This document shows, in pieces, positions 51,263 through 60,295 of a DNA stretch of 64,000 bases. The stretch is from Megamonas hypermegale_A (GTDB lineage: Bacteria > Bacillota > Negativicutes > Selenomonadales > Selenomonadaceae): the NCBI RefSeq assembly GCF_030371585.1, contig NZ_JAUDCE010000002.1; one strand, written 5' to 3'. Made by a program: the position numbers and the translations under genes. Under the pieces are notes generated by a model that saw only the letters and a list, made by a program, of their open reading frames with translations, was not told the origin of the DNA and searched no databases. Each line of letters starts with the position of its first letter. The first letter of the stretch is position 1.

Positions 51263-51505
51263 ATTCCTTTCAAGTTAAACAATATTTTTAAACAATAATT
51301 TCTTTATATTGTACCATATTCCGCCCACAAAAAAACAGCCGTCGAAATACAACGGCTGTCAAGAAATAAGGACTAACGTTAAACGTCAGCTCCTTTTTCC
51401 AATTTTTTAACGCTTTTTTAAGAAGAGGGCTGACGGTGTCTACATCAGTTAATCTCTTCTTTTATTTGTATTATACATCAATACCGTGAAAAAATCAAAA
51501 CAATA
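51263..51505. other. Intergenic region between the YkvA-like gene and DUF4127 gene 1
   Basis: 243 bases, A+T rich. It contains the terminator hairpin listed next and, at about 51373-51440, two pieces ACGTCAGC and GCTGACGG that can pair (about 7 bp) across a pyrimidine-rich stretch. No known riboswitch motif was recognised. Confidence 0.4.
51328..51360 (-). terminator. Terminator after the DUF4127 operon
   Basis: Hairpin ACAGCCGT / ACGGCTGT with a nine-base loop, followed by seven T on the - strand. Confidence 0.8.
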
Positions 51506-53146
51506 CTAGTTTTCTTTCTGTCCTACCTGAATATCCGTTTCTTCTGCCGGGAACACAATATCGGCTTCAAACATTCTTTCCCACGGGAATTGTATCTGCG
51601 CATCCTTTACATATTCTTGTCCGGCAAAATCCGCCAAGCCGTACTGCGCTATCTTTTCGCGCAGAAGCTTTGTCGCCAGTTCCTGTGCCGGAACGGTGCG
51701 CGATTTCGTATTACCGTAATCGCCTTCACCCGGCATAGAATTTAATCTGTTGGCTACAATCTGACGGATATTCGCCTGATACAGCCAGTCATCGAGATAG
51801 CGTACTTCCAGCATTTTCAATATGCCTTCTCTGTCCGTGTAATTAGAGCACATTCCCATAGCCAGCGCATAGCCGGTGCTGTTCGTCGGCGTGTTCCAGC
51901 CGGAATAAGCGTTTAACTTGTCGAGCAGTTTGGCATTGTACAGGCTTATCATCAATGAATTGTCCGCGCCGTTGCCGAAGGTGATATCGCCGATACCGAC
52001 TTTTTTGCCTTCGTTTACGGCTTTATCCACTTTCTGCACGAAAGCCGTAACATTTTCATTCGGCGTATACGTATTGTTCAAATCATTTGCCGCGCCGGTC
52101 GTACCGTCAAAATTCGTATTGACCATGAATACCAAGTCAGCCCGTTTGTCGCTCGTTACCGGCAGACCGCCCGCCATCTTGATATGCGTCTTTATCGAAT
52201 TTTTTATCGGCTCGTTGGAATATGCCGGTATGGTGTCCGCTCCTGTTCCGTCGGCATAATGCACGCTGACGAACGGAATGTCGCCCTGCATATTGTTTAC
52301 GCAGCGCGTAAGCAGAACGAAGCCGATTTCATCAATGCCCGCCACGGACTGATAACGGAGCGAGCCGAGCGAAGCGGCAAAAGCGTCAAGTTCCCGGCGT
52401 TCCATATTCGTCTGCGAATATTTGGCATTGTCGTCGCAGCCGAGCGCCAGATACGTTATATCGCCTTTTTTCGCCAGTTCTATCAATTTTTTATTCGTCG
52501 TGAAATTCGTATTTCTGCGGCCGAGCCAGTCTTGCAGTGCTTCCGGCGGAATATTTGCCTCGTACTCTTTCATCTGTCTGCGTTCAGCACGGTTGAGCCC
52601 ATCCTGCGCTTTTTTATCCGTCAGTGCCGTATAGCGGGCAATATCCGTGCCGTACTTTGCATAATAGCTGGCATCCTCGCTGCCGGAGGCTTCGCTCGTC
52701 TGCGGCGTGCGCATGATGGAAGCGAATACGTATAATTTCAGATTGGGATTGGCTGCGTGAATACGCGAAAAATTGTTTACTCGCTGCTGCGCCGTTTCGA
52801 CAGATAAATCGTGTTTGCGCGAAGCCACCAGACTGCCGTAAACCATCGAGTCGGCAGAAATCACGGCGGCATCGGCTTTTTTAGCATTGGCGACTACCCA
52901 GTCCGCCAGCCCTTCAGGATTGCCCTGCGGTTTTTCCCTGTTGCCCAGAAGTTCTTCCGGCGGTGTCAAGACTTCATAGCCCAAATCGCGGATATTGTCC
53001 GCCGTCTGTTTGAAGGAAATCGGACGGTTGTCATGCGGCACGAATAAAATCGTCTTATTCAGATGCGCCCATGCCGTATTTCCCGCCATGCAGAAAACGC
53101 ATACCAAAGTCAGACATGCCGCCGCTGTTTTTTTCAAGAAACTCAT
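51506..53146 (-). CDS. Secreted DUF4127 family protein, paralogue 1
   Basis: 546 residues from an ATG at 53146 (AGGTG upstream); the frame extends to a GTG at 53155. Signal peptide (KKTAAACLTLVCVFCMAGNTAWA). Family features: ILFVPHDNRPISFKQTADNI near the start, ADAAVISADSMVYGSLVASRKH, LYVFASIMRTPQTSE, YLALGCDDNAKYSQTNMER, IGDITFGNGADNSLM and WNTPTNSTGYALAMG. Repeated DDNR and GADNS motifs suggest a metal- or sugar-binding enzyme fold, but DUF4127 is uncharacterised. It shares much of its length with the next gene upstream (VPHDNRPIS / VPQDDRPIS). Confidence 0.88.
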   Translation of the reverse strand: MSFLKKTAAACLTLVCVFCMAGNTAWAHLNKTILFVPHDNRPISFKQTADNIRDLGYEVLTPPEELLGNREKPQGNPEGLADWVVANAKKADAAVISADSMVYGSLVASRKHDLSVETAQQRVNNFSRIHAANPNLKLYVFASIMRTPQTSEASGSEDASYYAKYGTDIARYTALTDKKAQDGLNRAERRQMKEYEANIPPEALQDWLGRRNTNFTTNKKLIELAKKGDITYLALGCDDNAKYSQTNMERRELDAFAASLGSLRYQSVAGIDEIGFVLLTRCVNNMQGDIPFVSVHYADGTGADTIPAYSNEPIKNSIKTHIKMAGGLPVTSDKRADLVFMVNTNFDGTTGAANDLNNTYTPNENVTAFVQKVDKAVNEGKKVGIGDITFGNGADNSLMISLYNAKLLDKLNAYSGWNTPTNSTGYALAMGMCSNYTDREGILKMLEVRYLDDWLYQANIRQIVANRLNSMPGEGDYGNTKSRTVPAQELATKLLREKIAQYGLADFAGQEYVKDAQIQFPWERMFEADIVFPAEETDIQVGQKEN

Positions 53147-53175
53147 TACATTCACCTCGTATTTTCACTAAAATT

Positions 53176-53208
53176 AAAGCCTGCCGAAAAAGCAGGCTTG
53201 TTTTTTTA
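53176..53208. terminator. Hairpin between the two DUF4127 genes
   Basis: AAGCCTGC / GCAGGCTT around seven bases. The stronger T run is on the + strand, so on the - strand it may be only a partial terminator or a transcript-stabilising hairpin. Confidence 0.5.
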
Positions 53209-54849
53209 ATATCCTTTTAAATATTTTTTCAGTACCGTATCGTCATATTTGCCGCGTTCCAGATTGATATTGGCTTCAAATATGCGGTCCCACGGCATCG
53301 TTATGGATACGTCTATCGCTTTGGCGAACAGACTCAGATTGGCTCCGGCGAAATCGCGCATGAGCTTCGTTCCGTATTCTTCCGCATGCGGCAGTTTTTG
53401 GTCGCCGATAGTCAGATAATCGCCTTTACCCGGCAGCAGATTGATATAGGAGTTTACATTCTGCCTTATATTGGCCTGATACACCCAGTCATCAAGGTAG
53501 CGCGTCAAAAGCAGTCTGTCGCGTTTTTCCTCGCTTATCCTGTTGGAAACCACCCCCATGGCGAGCGCAAAACCGGTGCTGTTCGTAGCCGTATTCCAGC
53601 CGGCATAGCCGTAAAGCTTGTCAAGCAAATCTCTTTTCTGCAGCAGGTTCATCAGCGCATTGTCTGCACCGTTGGCAAAGGCAATATCACCGATGGATAC
53701 GTGATAGCCGCCGTTCACCATTTTTTGAATGTCATTTATAAAATCGAGCGTATTGTAGCGGAGCTGCAATGTATTTACCGGCGTATTGGCATCATACGTC
53801 CAGCCGCTGCGGTTCGTATTCACCATTAAAACGAGATTGGCTTTTTTCAAATCATACGTTTTCACCGCACCGATTGTCGATATCTGGTCTTCAATCGTCT
53901 TGTCTATCGGTTCGCTCGAATAACTCGGCACCGTCGCTCCGCCGAAGCCCGGCGCATATTTCACGTAAACGTACGGATGATAGTTGTCCAGTTTATTTAC
54001 CACTCTCGTCAGAACGAGCAGTCCCACTTCATCCAGGCCGGTCATCGTATCAAATTTGTCTTTATCGAGCCTGATACTTCTGGCATACCGTTCCAGCTGG
54101 TCGCTTTCGTTCTGCGTCAAAGAAAACTTCGCGTTGTCGTCCCTGCCCATCGCCATATATTCGATATTGCCGTTTTTCACCAAATCGATTAAACGCTTGC
54201 TCACTGCCAGATTGGTCTTGCGCCGTCCGAACCAGTCGCTCAAAGCTGCTTCCGGCACACCTTCACGCAGCGCTACCTGATAACTTTCATCCAGCCCCGA
54301 CGTATCGGCGTTATCTATCTTCGTGTATGTCGCTATCGTCTTGCCGTACTCTACGTAATATTCCGGCTCTTCCGTCCCTGAAGACGCTCCGTCGCGCGGT
54401 GTGCGCATTACGGATGAAAATACGTATACCGGCATTTCCGGATGAATTTCATGCAGTCTGCCGATATTGTTCACGCGTCTGAGCAGCATGTCTTTCGGAA
54501 TGTGATGCTTGCGCGACGTTACCAGACTGCCGTACGTGAGCGCATCCGAGGATACGACCGCTACTTTATCTTCACCGCCGTTTTCCACCAGCCACCGATT
54601 AAGCTCTTCCGGTCTGCCGTTTCTGTTTCTGTCGCCCAATAAATCCTTCGGTGGCATTTCCACCGTATAGCCGAGCGAACGTATTACATCGGCCGTCTGG
54701 TCCGAAGATATCGGCCTGTCGTCCTGCGGCACGTACAAAATAACTTTCTTTTCGTCGTCTTTTTTCGCAAAAGCTACATTTGTAAGTGCTACGAAACAGA
54801 ACAGCATTGCCATCAAAAGGCAGATTTTATTCCAACTCCTACAATACAA
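53206..54849 (-). CDS. Secreted DUF4127 family protein, paralogue 2
   Basis: 547 residues from a TTG at 54849 (AGAGGTG six bases upstream); the frame reaches a GTG at 54858. Signal peptide (LLMAMLFCFVALTNVAFA). Same motifs as paralogue 1: VILYVPQDDRPISSDQTADVIR, VAVVSSDALTYGSLVTSRKHH, VYVFSSVMRTPRDGASSGTEE, YMAMGRDDNAKFSLTQNESD, IGDIAFANGADNALM, WNTATNSTGFALAMG. It lies 12 bp downstream of the gene at 54862 and upstream of paralogue 1, so the three form an operon of exported proteins. Confidence 0.88.
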   Translation of the reverse strand: MYCRSWNKICLLMAMLFCFVALTNVAFAKKDDEKKVILYVPQDDRPISSDQTADVIRSLGYTVEMPPKDLLGDRNRNGRPEELNRWLVENGGEDKVAVVSSDALTYGSLVTSRKHHIPKDMLLRRVNNIGRLHEIHPEMPVYVFSSVMRTPRDGASSGTEEPEYYVEYGKTIATYTKIDNADTSGLDESYQVALREGVPEAALSDWFGRRKTNLAVSKRLIDLVKNGNIEYMAMGRDDNAKFSLTQNESDQLERYARSIRLDKDKFDTMTGLDEVGLLVLTRVVNKLDNYHPYVYVKYAPGFGGATVPSYSSEPIDKTIEDQISTIGAVKTYDLKKANLVLMVNTNRSGWTYDANTPVNTLQLRYNTLDFINDIQKMVNGGYHVSIGDIAFANGADNALMNLLQKRDLLDKLYGYAGWNTATNSTGFALAMGVVSNRISEEKRDRLLLTRYLDDWVYQANIRQNVNSYINLLPGKGDYLTIGDQKLPHAEEYGTKLMRDFAGANLSLFAKAIDVSITMPWDRIFEANINLERGKYDDTVLKKYLKGY

Positions 54850-54861
54850 AACGTACACCTC

Positions 54862-55497
54862 TTATTCTCTACTCTTTCTTTCCTTCTTATCTTTATTTTT
54901 ATCCTTGTCTTTATGTTTATCGACTTTTATTCCCGCAGCTTTCAAATCCTCCGGCTTTACCTGGTCGGCGATTTTTTCCAGCAGTTCTTTTCTGTGCTGC
55001 TGTTCATATTCCAGTATGGCCTGATAAAATTTATAATCCACGTTTCTAGGACTCATTGTCGTCATATCTTGAGTTGGTCTTTCATATTCAGCATAAAGCG
55101 AATTATATCCCTGGTCCAAATAAATACAGTCGGTGTACTCCACCGTCTTTTTCTGCAAATCAATGCGCAGATATTCCGCCGCGCCGACAAGCTCATTGAA
55201 GCGGTACGTGCTCAAGTTGCGCCACTGGCGTTTCATAATGATATCATCAACCTGCATATTATCATACAGTTTCACCGTCGGTACCAGCAAAATATTCGTG
55301 TCGGCATAGCCGTCTGCTCCTATCTCGTACGTCATCGCCTGTTTGTTGAAATAATAACTGGAGCGCGCCGTCGCCTGCACCCACTGAAATTCATTCTCCG
55401 GCAACGGGTCAAACGGCTCCGCCGCCCAAGCTCTATTAAACGGTCCCGCCCAAAAAGCGGTCATCAATAATATACCTATTAATATAAATCTGCTCAC
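54862..55497 (-). CDS. Secreted protein of unknown function with basic Lys/Asp tail
   Basis: 211 residues from a GTG at 55497 right behind TAGGAGGTAA; the frame extends to 55557 without signals. Signal peptide (FILIGILLMTAFWAGPFNRAWA). The mature part has an all-beta look with Tyr-rich strands (FQWVQATARSSYYFNKQ, ATVKLYDNM-type, YTDCIYLDQGYNSLYAEYERP). The last ~30 residues are charged repeats (DKHKDKDKNKDKKERKSR), possibly a cell-surface or polymer-binding tail. I do not recognise the family. First gene of the DUF4127 operon. Confidence 0.75.
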   Translation of the reverse strand: MSRFILIGILLMTAFWAGPFNRAWAAEPFDPLPENEFQWVQATARSSYYFNKQAMTYEIGADGYADTNILLVPTVKLYDNMQVDDIIMKRQWRNLSTYRFNELVGAAEYLRIDLQKKTVEYTDCIYLDQGYNSLYAEYERPTQDMTTMSPRNVDYKFYQAILEYEQQHRKELLEKIADQVKPEDLKAAGIKVDKHKDKDKNKDKKERKSRE

Positions 55498-55663
55498 GCA
55501 ATTACCTCCTACGTTAATATACAGTTCTTTTACTACCCAATTATATAATAATACCATATTTAATCCTTATTTTAAAGGAAGTTTATCATTCGATACTCAA
55601 ATTGGTACTAAAAAAATTTTTTCATTTGTGGTATTATAGGGAGGAATATTCTATTCACTACTT

Positions 55664-55790
55664 TATTGTGCTAATTAAATTCCTAAAGCAGTATAATAGT
55701 TTATATTTAGTGAGGTTAAGTGACAACATCGAACGAATATAAACTATTATACTGCTGGCTAAAGGCTCTATGTCTTACTAGCACGATGGG
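55664..55790 (-). repeat. Family P palindromic element, copy 8 (whole element inverted)
   Basis: Core 55688-55755 with perfect arms, spacer TAGTGAGG..., outer arms ATTGTGCTAAT ... ACTAGCACGAT. Same reversed orientation as copy 7. It lies between the divergent DUF4127 operon and the purine permease. Confidence 0.93.
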
Positions 55791-55828
55791 TATTAACTAT
55801 AAAATTATAATTTCAGAAAGGTTTTCCT

Positions 55829-57130
55829 ATGCAGCTAAAAGAATATTTTAAATTTGAAGAACGCAGCACCAGTTACTCTACGGAAACCATCGCCGGTCTC
55901 ACGACATTTTTGACAATGGCTTATATCGTCATCTTAAATCCCAGCGTCCTGAGCAAGACAGGCATGGATTTCGACGGTGTTTTCTTTGCCACAATCATTG
56001 CTTCCGCCGTCGGCTGCCTGATTATGGGAATATTTGCCAACTATCCTATAGCCATAGCGCCCGGTCTTGCCATGAACGCCTACTTTGCCTTCGTCGTCGT
56101 AATCTCCATGGGCATACCGTGGCAGGAAGCACTCGGCGCCGTATTCATCTCCGCGCTTATTTTTCTGTTATTGTCGCTGACCACGTTCCGGCAGGCCGTC
56201 ATAAACGCCATACCGTCCTCCATGAAAGAAGGCATCAGCGCCGGTATCGGTCTGTTCATCAGCTTCGTCGGTCTGCAAAGCGCGCATATTGTCGTCGCTT
56301 CGCCCGCCACGCTCGTCACGCTCGGCAATTTCACCGACCCCGTTACGTACATGTCGCTAATCGGCCTGTTCATCAGCATTATTCTCGTCATAAACAATGT
56401 CCGCGGCGCGCTGTTTCTGGGCATGATTATAACGTCCGTCATCTCGTTTCTGTTCGGTTATATCTCGCTGCCGGATACGATTTTTGCCGCACCGCAGTTC
56501 GGCGATACCTTTATGCAGATGGATGTTGCCGGAGCGCTTTCCAGTAATTTATTCACGATTATTTTCACATTTTTCATAGTTACACTCTTTGATACTACGG
56601 GAACTATGCTCGGCATCGCCAAACAGGCGGGACTCATGCAGGGCGATACATTCCCAAATGTAAAAAGCGCACTTTTGGCCGACTCCGTTGCCAGCCTCAT
56701 CGGTGCCGTATTCGGCACCAGCCCGACCTCAGCTTATGTCGAGTCTGGCTCCGGCGTAGCCAGCGGCGGACGCACCGGTTTTGTCAGCGTAGTCGTGGCA
56801 CTATTATTCATCCTCATGCTGTTTGCCGCACCGCTCGCCAAAGTGCTGGCAGAAGTCCCTGCCGTTACGGCACCGGCACTCATCATCGTCGGCTTTTACA
56901 TGATGAGCAGCCTATCGCGCATAGACTGGAACGATATGCAGGAGGCTCTTCCCGCTTTCCTCATCGTTTTGATGATGCCTTTATCCTACAGTATCACCGA
57001 CGCTGTCGGCATTGGCATTATATCGTACTGTTTAATAAAAATCTTTTGTGGTAAAATTAAACAGGTTCATCCGTTACTTTACGCATTTATGCTCTTGTTT
57101 ATTATCCAATTTGTGTCCTTACACATTTAA
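55829..57130 (+). CDS. NCS2 family purine permease (AzgA/PbuG type)
   Basis: 433 residues, about 12 hydrophobic helices. N-terminus FKFEERSTSYSTETIAGLTTFLTMAYIVILNPSVL is the AzgA-type guanine/hypoxanthine permease opening. AIAPGLAMNAYFAFVVV, LFDTTGTMLGIAKQAGLM and GTSPTSAYVESGSGVASGGRTG are the substrate motifs of the group. Expected to import hypoxanthine, guanine or adenine with protons. No purine riboswitch was seen upstream. Confidence 0.92.
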   Translation: MQLKEYFKFEERSTSYSTETIAGLTTFLTMAYIVILNPSVLSKTGMDFDGVFFATIIASAVGCLIMGIFANYPIAIAPGLAMNAYFAFVVVISMGIPWQEALGAVFISALIFLLLSLTTFRQAVINAIPSSMKEGISAGIGLFISFVGLQSAHIVVASPATLVTLGNFTDPVTYMSLIGLFISIILVINNVRGALFLGMIITSVISFLFGYISLPDTIFAAPQFGDTFMQMDVAGALSSNLFTIIFTFFIVTLFDTTGTMLGIAKQAGLMQGDTFPNVKSALLADSVASLIGAVFGTSPTSAYVESGSGVASGGRTGFVSVVVALLFILMLFAAPLAKVLAEVPAVTAPALIIVGFYMMSSLSRIDWNDMQEALPAFLIVLMMPLSYSITDAVGIGIISYCLIKIFCGKIKQVHPLLYAFMLLFIIQFVSLHI

Positions 57131-57178
57131 ACACAGCTAAAATTTACAACTCAAAACAAGGAGGTCTTTCATCTTTTT

Positions 57179-57979
57179 ATGTTTTTTCACAAATATAAAC
57201 ACTTCTGCGGCTCTCTGCTTGCCGCTGCCTGTCTTACCATAGCGGCGCCGTCCGTGGCGACCATGACACCGGCTCAGCACGGTAATATCACGCTCCGAGG
57301 ATTAAGCCAGCACCAGCAGCGCGACACGACCGCTGTAATAGCACTTTCGCAAAACACCTTTGACGACAAAAAAACGACTGCTCCCGCCGCTGGCAGCATA
57401 TCCGACAGAATTAAAGCCATCTTAAACGGCGAAAATTCTTCCACGGATAATCGCCGTCCCGTCTTGAATTACGGCAGCGATGCCATTATGGGACGCGCCA
57501 TCGCCACACAGGAGCAGTGCGTAAAATACCTGCTGGACATAAATCCGCATCCGCAAATCAGCGTTTCACCGGAAGAGCTCGTCCGTTACTACTATGAAGA
57601 AGCCGGTAAAGAGGGCATCCGTCCCGATGCGGCATTTGCACAGGCACTCAAGGAAACGGGCTATTTCAGCTACGGCGGCACGGTTACACCCGACCAGAAC
57701 AATTACTGCGGTCTCGGCACGACCAGTGCTACAGTAAAAGGCGCTTATTTCTCCTCCGCCCGCCTCGGCGTGCGTGCGCATATTCAGCATTTGCTGGCTT
57801 ACAGCTCCGTCAGACCTCCGCGTGAACGCATTGTAGACCCGCGCTACACACTCGTACGTTCCGCCTACACCACTTCAACGATTGATACATGGCAGGGACT
57901 GAACGGCCGCTGGGCAGTTCCCGGCAACAACTACGGTCAGGAAATACTTCAGATTTTGGATAATATAACAAGGGAATAA
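57179..57979 (+). CDS. Exported glucosaminidase-domain protein
   Basis: 266 residues. Signal or anchor (SLLAAACLTIAAPSVA), a disordered Thr/Ser/Gln-rich stretch (~35-105), and a glucosaminidase domain (~115-260): YYYEEAGKEGIRPDAAFAQALKETGYFSYGG, with the catalytic Glu in LKETGYF, NYCGLGTT, and RLGVRAHIQHLLAY. It would cleave the MurNAc-GlcNAc glycan. The ATG at 57179 has a GGAGG site but with an unusually long spacing of about 14 bases; no other start is available. Confidence 0.87.
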   Translation: MFFHKYKHFCGSLLAAACLTIAAPSVATMTPAQHGNITLRGLSQHQQRDTTAVIALSQNTFDDKKTTAPAAGSISDRIKAILNGENSSTDNRRPVLNYGSDAIMGRAIATQEQCVKYLLDINPHPQISVSPEELVRYYYEEAGKEGIRPDAAFAQALKETGYFSYGGTVTPDQNNYCGLGTTSATVKGAYFSSARLGVRAHIQHLLAYSSVRPPRERIVDPRYTLVRSAYTTSTIDTWQGLNGRWAVPGNNYGQEILQILDNITRE

Positions 57980-57983
57980 ATAT

Positions 57984-58027
57984 AAAAGAGCTGCAAATCG
58001 GCAGATATAACCGGTTTGCAGCTCTTT
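57984..58027 (+). terminator. Terminator of the glucosaminidase gene
   Basis: Hairpin AAAGAGCTGCAAA / TTTGCAGCTCTTT with a 17-base loop. Confidence 0.8.
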
Positions 58028-58115
58028 CATTTAAGAAAGCATAATTAAACGTGCTGTATTTCCCATTGATTTTTGCTATAATAAATATAAAATTTTATTG
58101 TTAGAAGGTGCTATT

Positions 58116-59711
58116 GTGCTTAATATTCCGACAAAAACAAAATACAGTTCAACGCACCGTCTGCGGGAAATGATTATTGTCCTGCGCAAGCATAATATCC
58201 TTCGCGGCAATATGACACCGGAAAAAATGCGTCTTATTTTGGAGGATTTAGGTCCTACTTTTGTCAAACTGGGGCAAATTCTCTCTTTAAAGCCGGGATT
58301 TCTGCCGGCCGATTACGCTCTTGAGCTGACGAAACTGCAAACAAGAGCCAATCCGCTCGATTTTTCCATCATCGAAAAATGCCTTGAGGACGAATACAAT
58401 AAAAAACTCAGCGAAATCTTCGAATATATCGACCCGGATGTGCTCGGCTCCGCCTCTATTGCGCAAGTGCATAAAGCCGTTTTAAAAAACGGTGAAAAAA
58501 TCGTCCTGAAAGTTCAGCGTCCCGGCATTTACAATATAATGGCCAAAGATATCGTTCTGTTAAAACGCGCCGTTTCCCTTTTGCAGATGTTCAAATCTTC
58601 GCCGGGCGTTCTCGATTTCAACGCCATACTGGATGAAATGTGGAGCATCACCAAACAGGAAATGGATTTCATGACGGAAGCGGAACATATTGACGAATTC
58701 CGCCGCCTGAACTGCGATGAAACGTTCATCGACTGTCCGTACGTAAAACATGAACTGACTACGGCGCGCGTGCTGGCTATGGAATATATCGACGGCATCC
58801 GCATCGACGAAATCGAAAAGCTGGAGGCTAAAGGCTACAATGTCGAGGAACTCGGCTTCCGGCTCGGACAGAACTATGTAAAACAGATTATCGACGACGG
58901 CTACTTTCACGCCGACCCGCATCCCGGCAATATCTGGATAAAAAACGGCAAAATAATCTGGCTCGACCTCGGCATGATGGGCAGGTTGTCGCTCAAAGAA
59001 CGCGATGCACTGAAAAAAGCTGTATTCTCGCTCGTCCAGCACGATACGTACGAGATGAAAAACGCCGTCCTGACGCTCGGCTCGCCGCAGGCAAAACTTG
59101 ACCACATCAAACTGTACGAGGATATCGACATACTGATGAACCGCTACGGCGACGCCAATTTCCAGACACTGAAACTCAGCGAGCTGGCGCATGATATAAT
59201 CACCGTATCGCGGCGGCACAAAATCGCCATAAATCCGGGACTGAGTATGTTCGCCCGCGGCGTCGTTACGATTGAATCAGTGCTCAAAATCTGCTGTCCG
59301 AACATAAATTTCATTGACATTTTCTCGTCTTATATGAAAGCCGATTTCAAGCGCAATTTCAGCTGGCGGCAGGAATTTATGAAATTTAAACGCGACAGCT
59401 ACGTAATGCTGCAAAAATCCATGCATATACCGGAGCAACTGTCAGATATCCTGAAGATGACCATGAGCGGCCAGACGAAAGTCAATCTCGACCTGACCGG
59501 TTCAGAAGAGCCGCTGCGCCGCCTCGACAAGATGATTAACAAACTCATTCTGGGCATAATCTGCTCGGCACTGCTGCTCGGTTCCAGTATAATCTGCACC
59601 ACCAACATGACACCGCAGATTATGGAAATCCCTATACTGGGCGTCGTCGGCTATTTGGCCGCCGTATTTCTGTCATTCCGCCTGATGATAAATATCTATA
59701 AGGAAAAATAA
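58116..59711 (+). CDS. UbiB/ABC1 family atypical kinase
   Basis: 531 residues from a GTG at 58116 behind AGAAGGTG; the frame starts upstream at a TTG in the site. Family motifs: GPTFVKLGQILSLKPGFLP (KxGQ), LGSASIAQVHKAVLKNGEKIVLKVQRPGI (Ala-rich loop AxxAQVH and catalytic Lys), FHADPHPGNIWIKNGKIIWLDLGMMG (catalytic NxxD). Two C-terminal membrane helices follow (LILGIICSALLLGSSIICT; ILGVVGYLAAVFLSFRLMI). Linked in other bacteria to quinone biosynthesis or lipid homeostasis. Confidence 0.93.
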   Translation: MLNIPTKTKYSSTHRLREMIIVLRKHNILRGNMTPEKMRLILEDLGPTFVKLGQILSLKPGFLPADYALELTKLQTRANPLDFSIIEKCLEDEYNKKLSEIFEYIDPDVLGSASIAQVHKAVLKNGEKIVLKVQRPGIYNIMAKDIVLLKRAVSLLQMFKSSPGVLDFNAILDEMWSITKQEMDFMTEAEHIDEFRRLNCDETFIDCPYVKHELTTARVLAMEYIDGIRIDEIEKLEAKGYNVEELGFRLGQNYVKQIIDDGYFHADPHPGNIWIKNGKIIWLDLGMMGRLSLKERDALKKAVFSLVQHDTYEMKNAVLTLGSPQAKLDHIKLYEDIDILMNRYGDANFQTLKLSELAHDIITVSRRHKIAINPGLSMFARGVVTIESVLKICCPNINFIDIFSSYMKADFKRNFSWRQEFMKFKRDSYVMLQKSMHIPEQLSDILKMTMSGQTKVNLDLTGSEEPLRRLDKMINKLILGIICSALLLGSSIICTTNMTPQIMEIPILGVVGYLAAVFLSFRLMINIYKEK

Positions 59712-59778
59712 CTCACGTGCCGATTGATGAAATTAATCGGCACAGTACATAAATACATAATAGAAAGGAAGTTTTATC

Positions 59779-60138
59779 ATGCAAGGTATACGAGGTGCCA
59801 TCACCGTAGAAAACGACGCAAAGGAGGAAGTTCTCCACGCCGTACAGGAAATGATAAATACCATTCTGACTGAAAACGATATCACCAGCGAAGATGTCGG
59901 CGCTGCCATTTTCAGCGCTACCGACGATATTAAATCGCTCTTTCCGGCATTTGCCGCCCGCCAGTTGCCAGGCTGGGATTTAGTCCCGCTCTTTGATGCC
60001 CAGCAGCTATACATTGAAAACAGCATACGCAAATGTATCCGCGTACTGCTCCTGGTCAATACGGATAAAACACAATCGCAAATCAGACACGTTTATCTCG
60101 GCAGAGCGGCCGCGCTCCGTCCTGATATAAAAAAATAA
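59779..60138 (+). CDS. aroH: Chorismate mutase, AroH class
   Basis: 119 residues. AroH fold rather than AroQ: MQGIRGAITVENDAKEEVLHAVQEM at the N-terminus, IFSATDDIKSLFPAFAARQ, and the C-terminal IRVLLLVNTDKTQSQIRHVYLGRAAALRPD with the active-site Arg and Cys-like region (the usual catalytic Arg90 segment is RVLLLVN). Makes prephenate, the substrate of PheA at 10 kb. It is separate from the T-box controlled pheA-aroF. Confidence 0.92.
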   Translation: MQGIRGAITVENDAKEEVLHAVQEMINTILTENDITSEDVGAAIFSATDDIKSLFPAFAARQLPGWDLVPLFDAQQLYIENSIRKCIRVLLLVNTDKTQSQIRHVYLGRAAALRPDIKK

Positions 60139-60153
60139 ATTCCGCAAATTTTC

Positions 60154-60181
60154 GAGTTTAGATTAATCTAAACTCTTTTTT
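60154..60181 (+). terminator. Terminator of aroH
   Basis: Perfect hairpin GAGTTTAGATT / AATCTAAACTC followed by seven T. Confidence 0.85.
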
Positions 60182-60295
60182 CATGCCGCAAAAAGATTTT
60201 GCTAAATAATCGGCAAATGATATATAATGAATTTATCATACTTGTAGGATTATAGGTTGCCTTATTAATCTAAATATTTTACCCGAGGATTTCAC

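Noticed and set aside
55756..55828. Purine riboswitch ahead of the NCS2 permease
   Set aside because: The space is too short after the P element and no conserved core was found.
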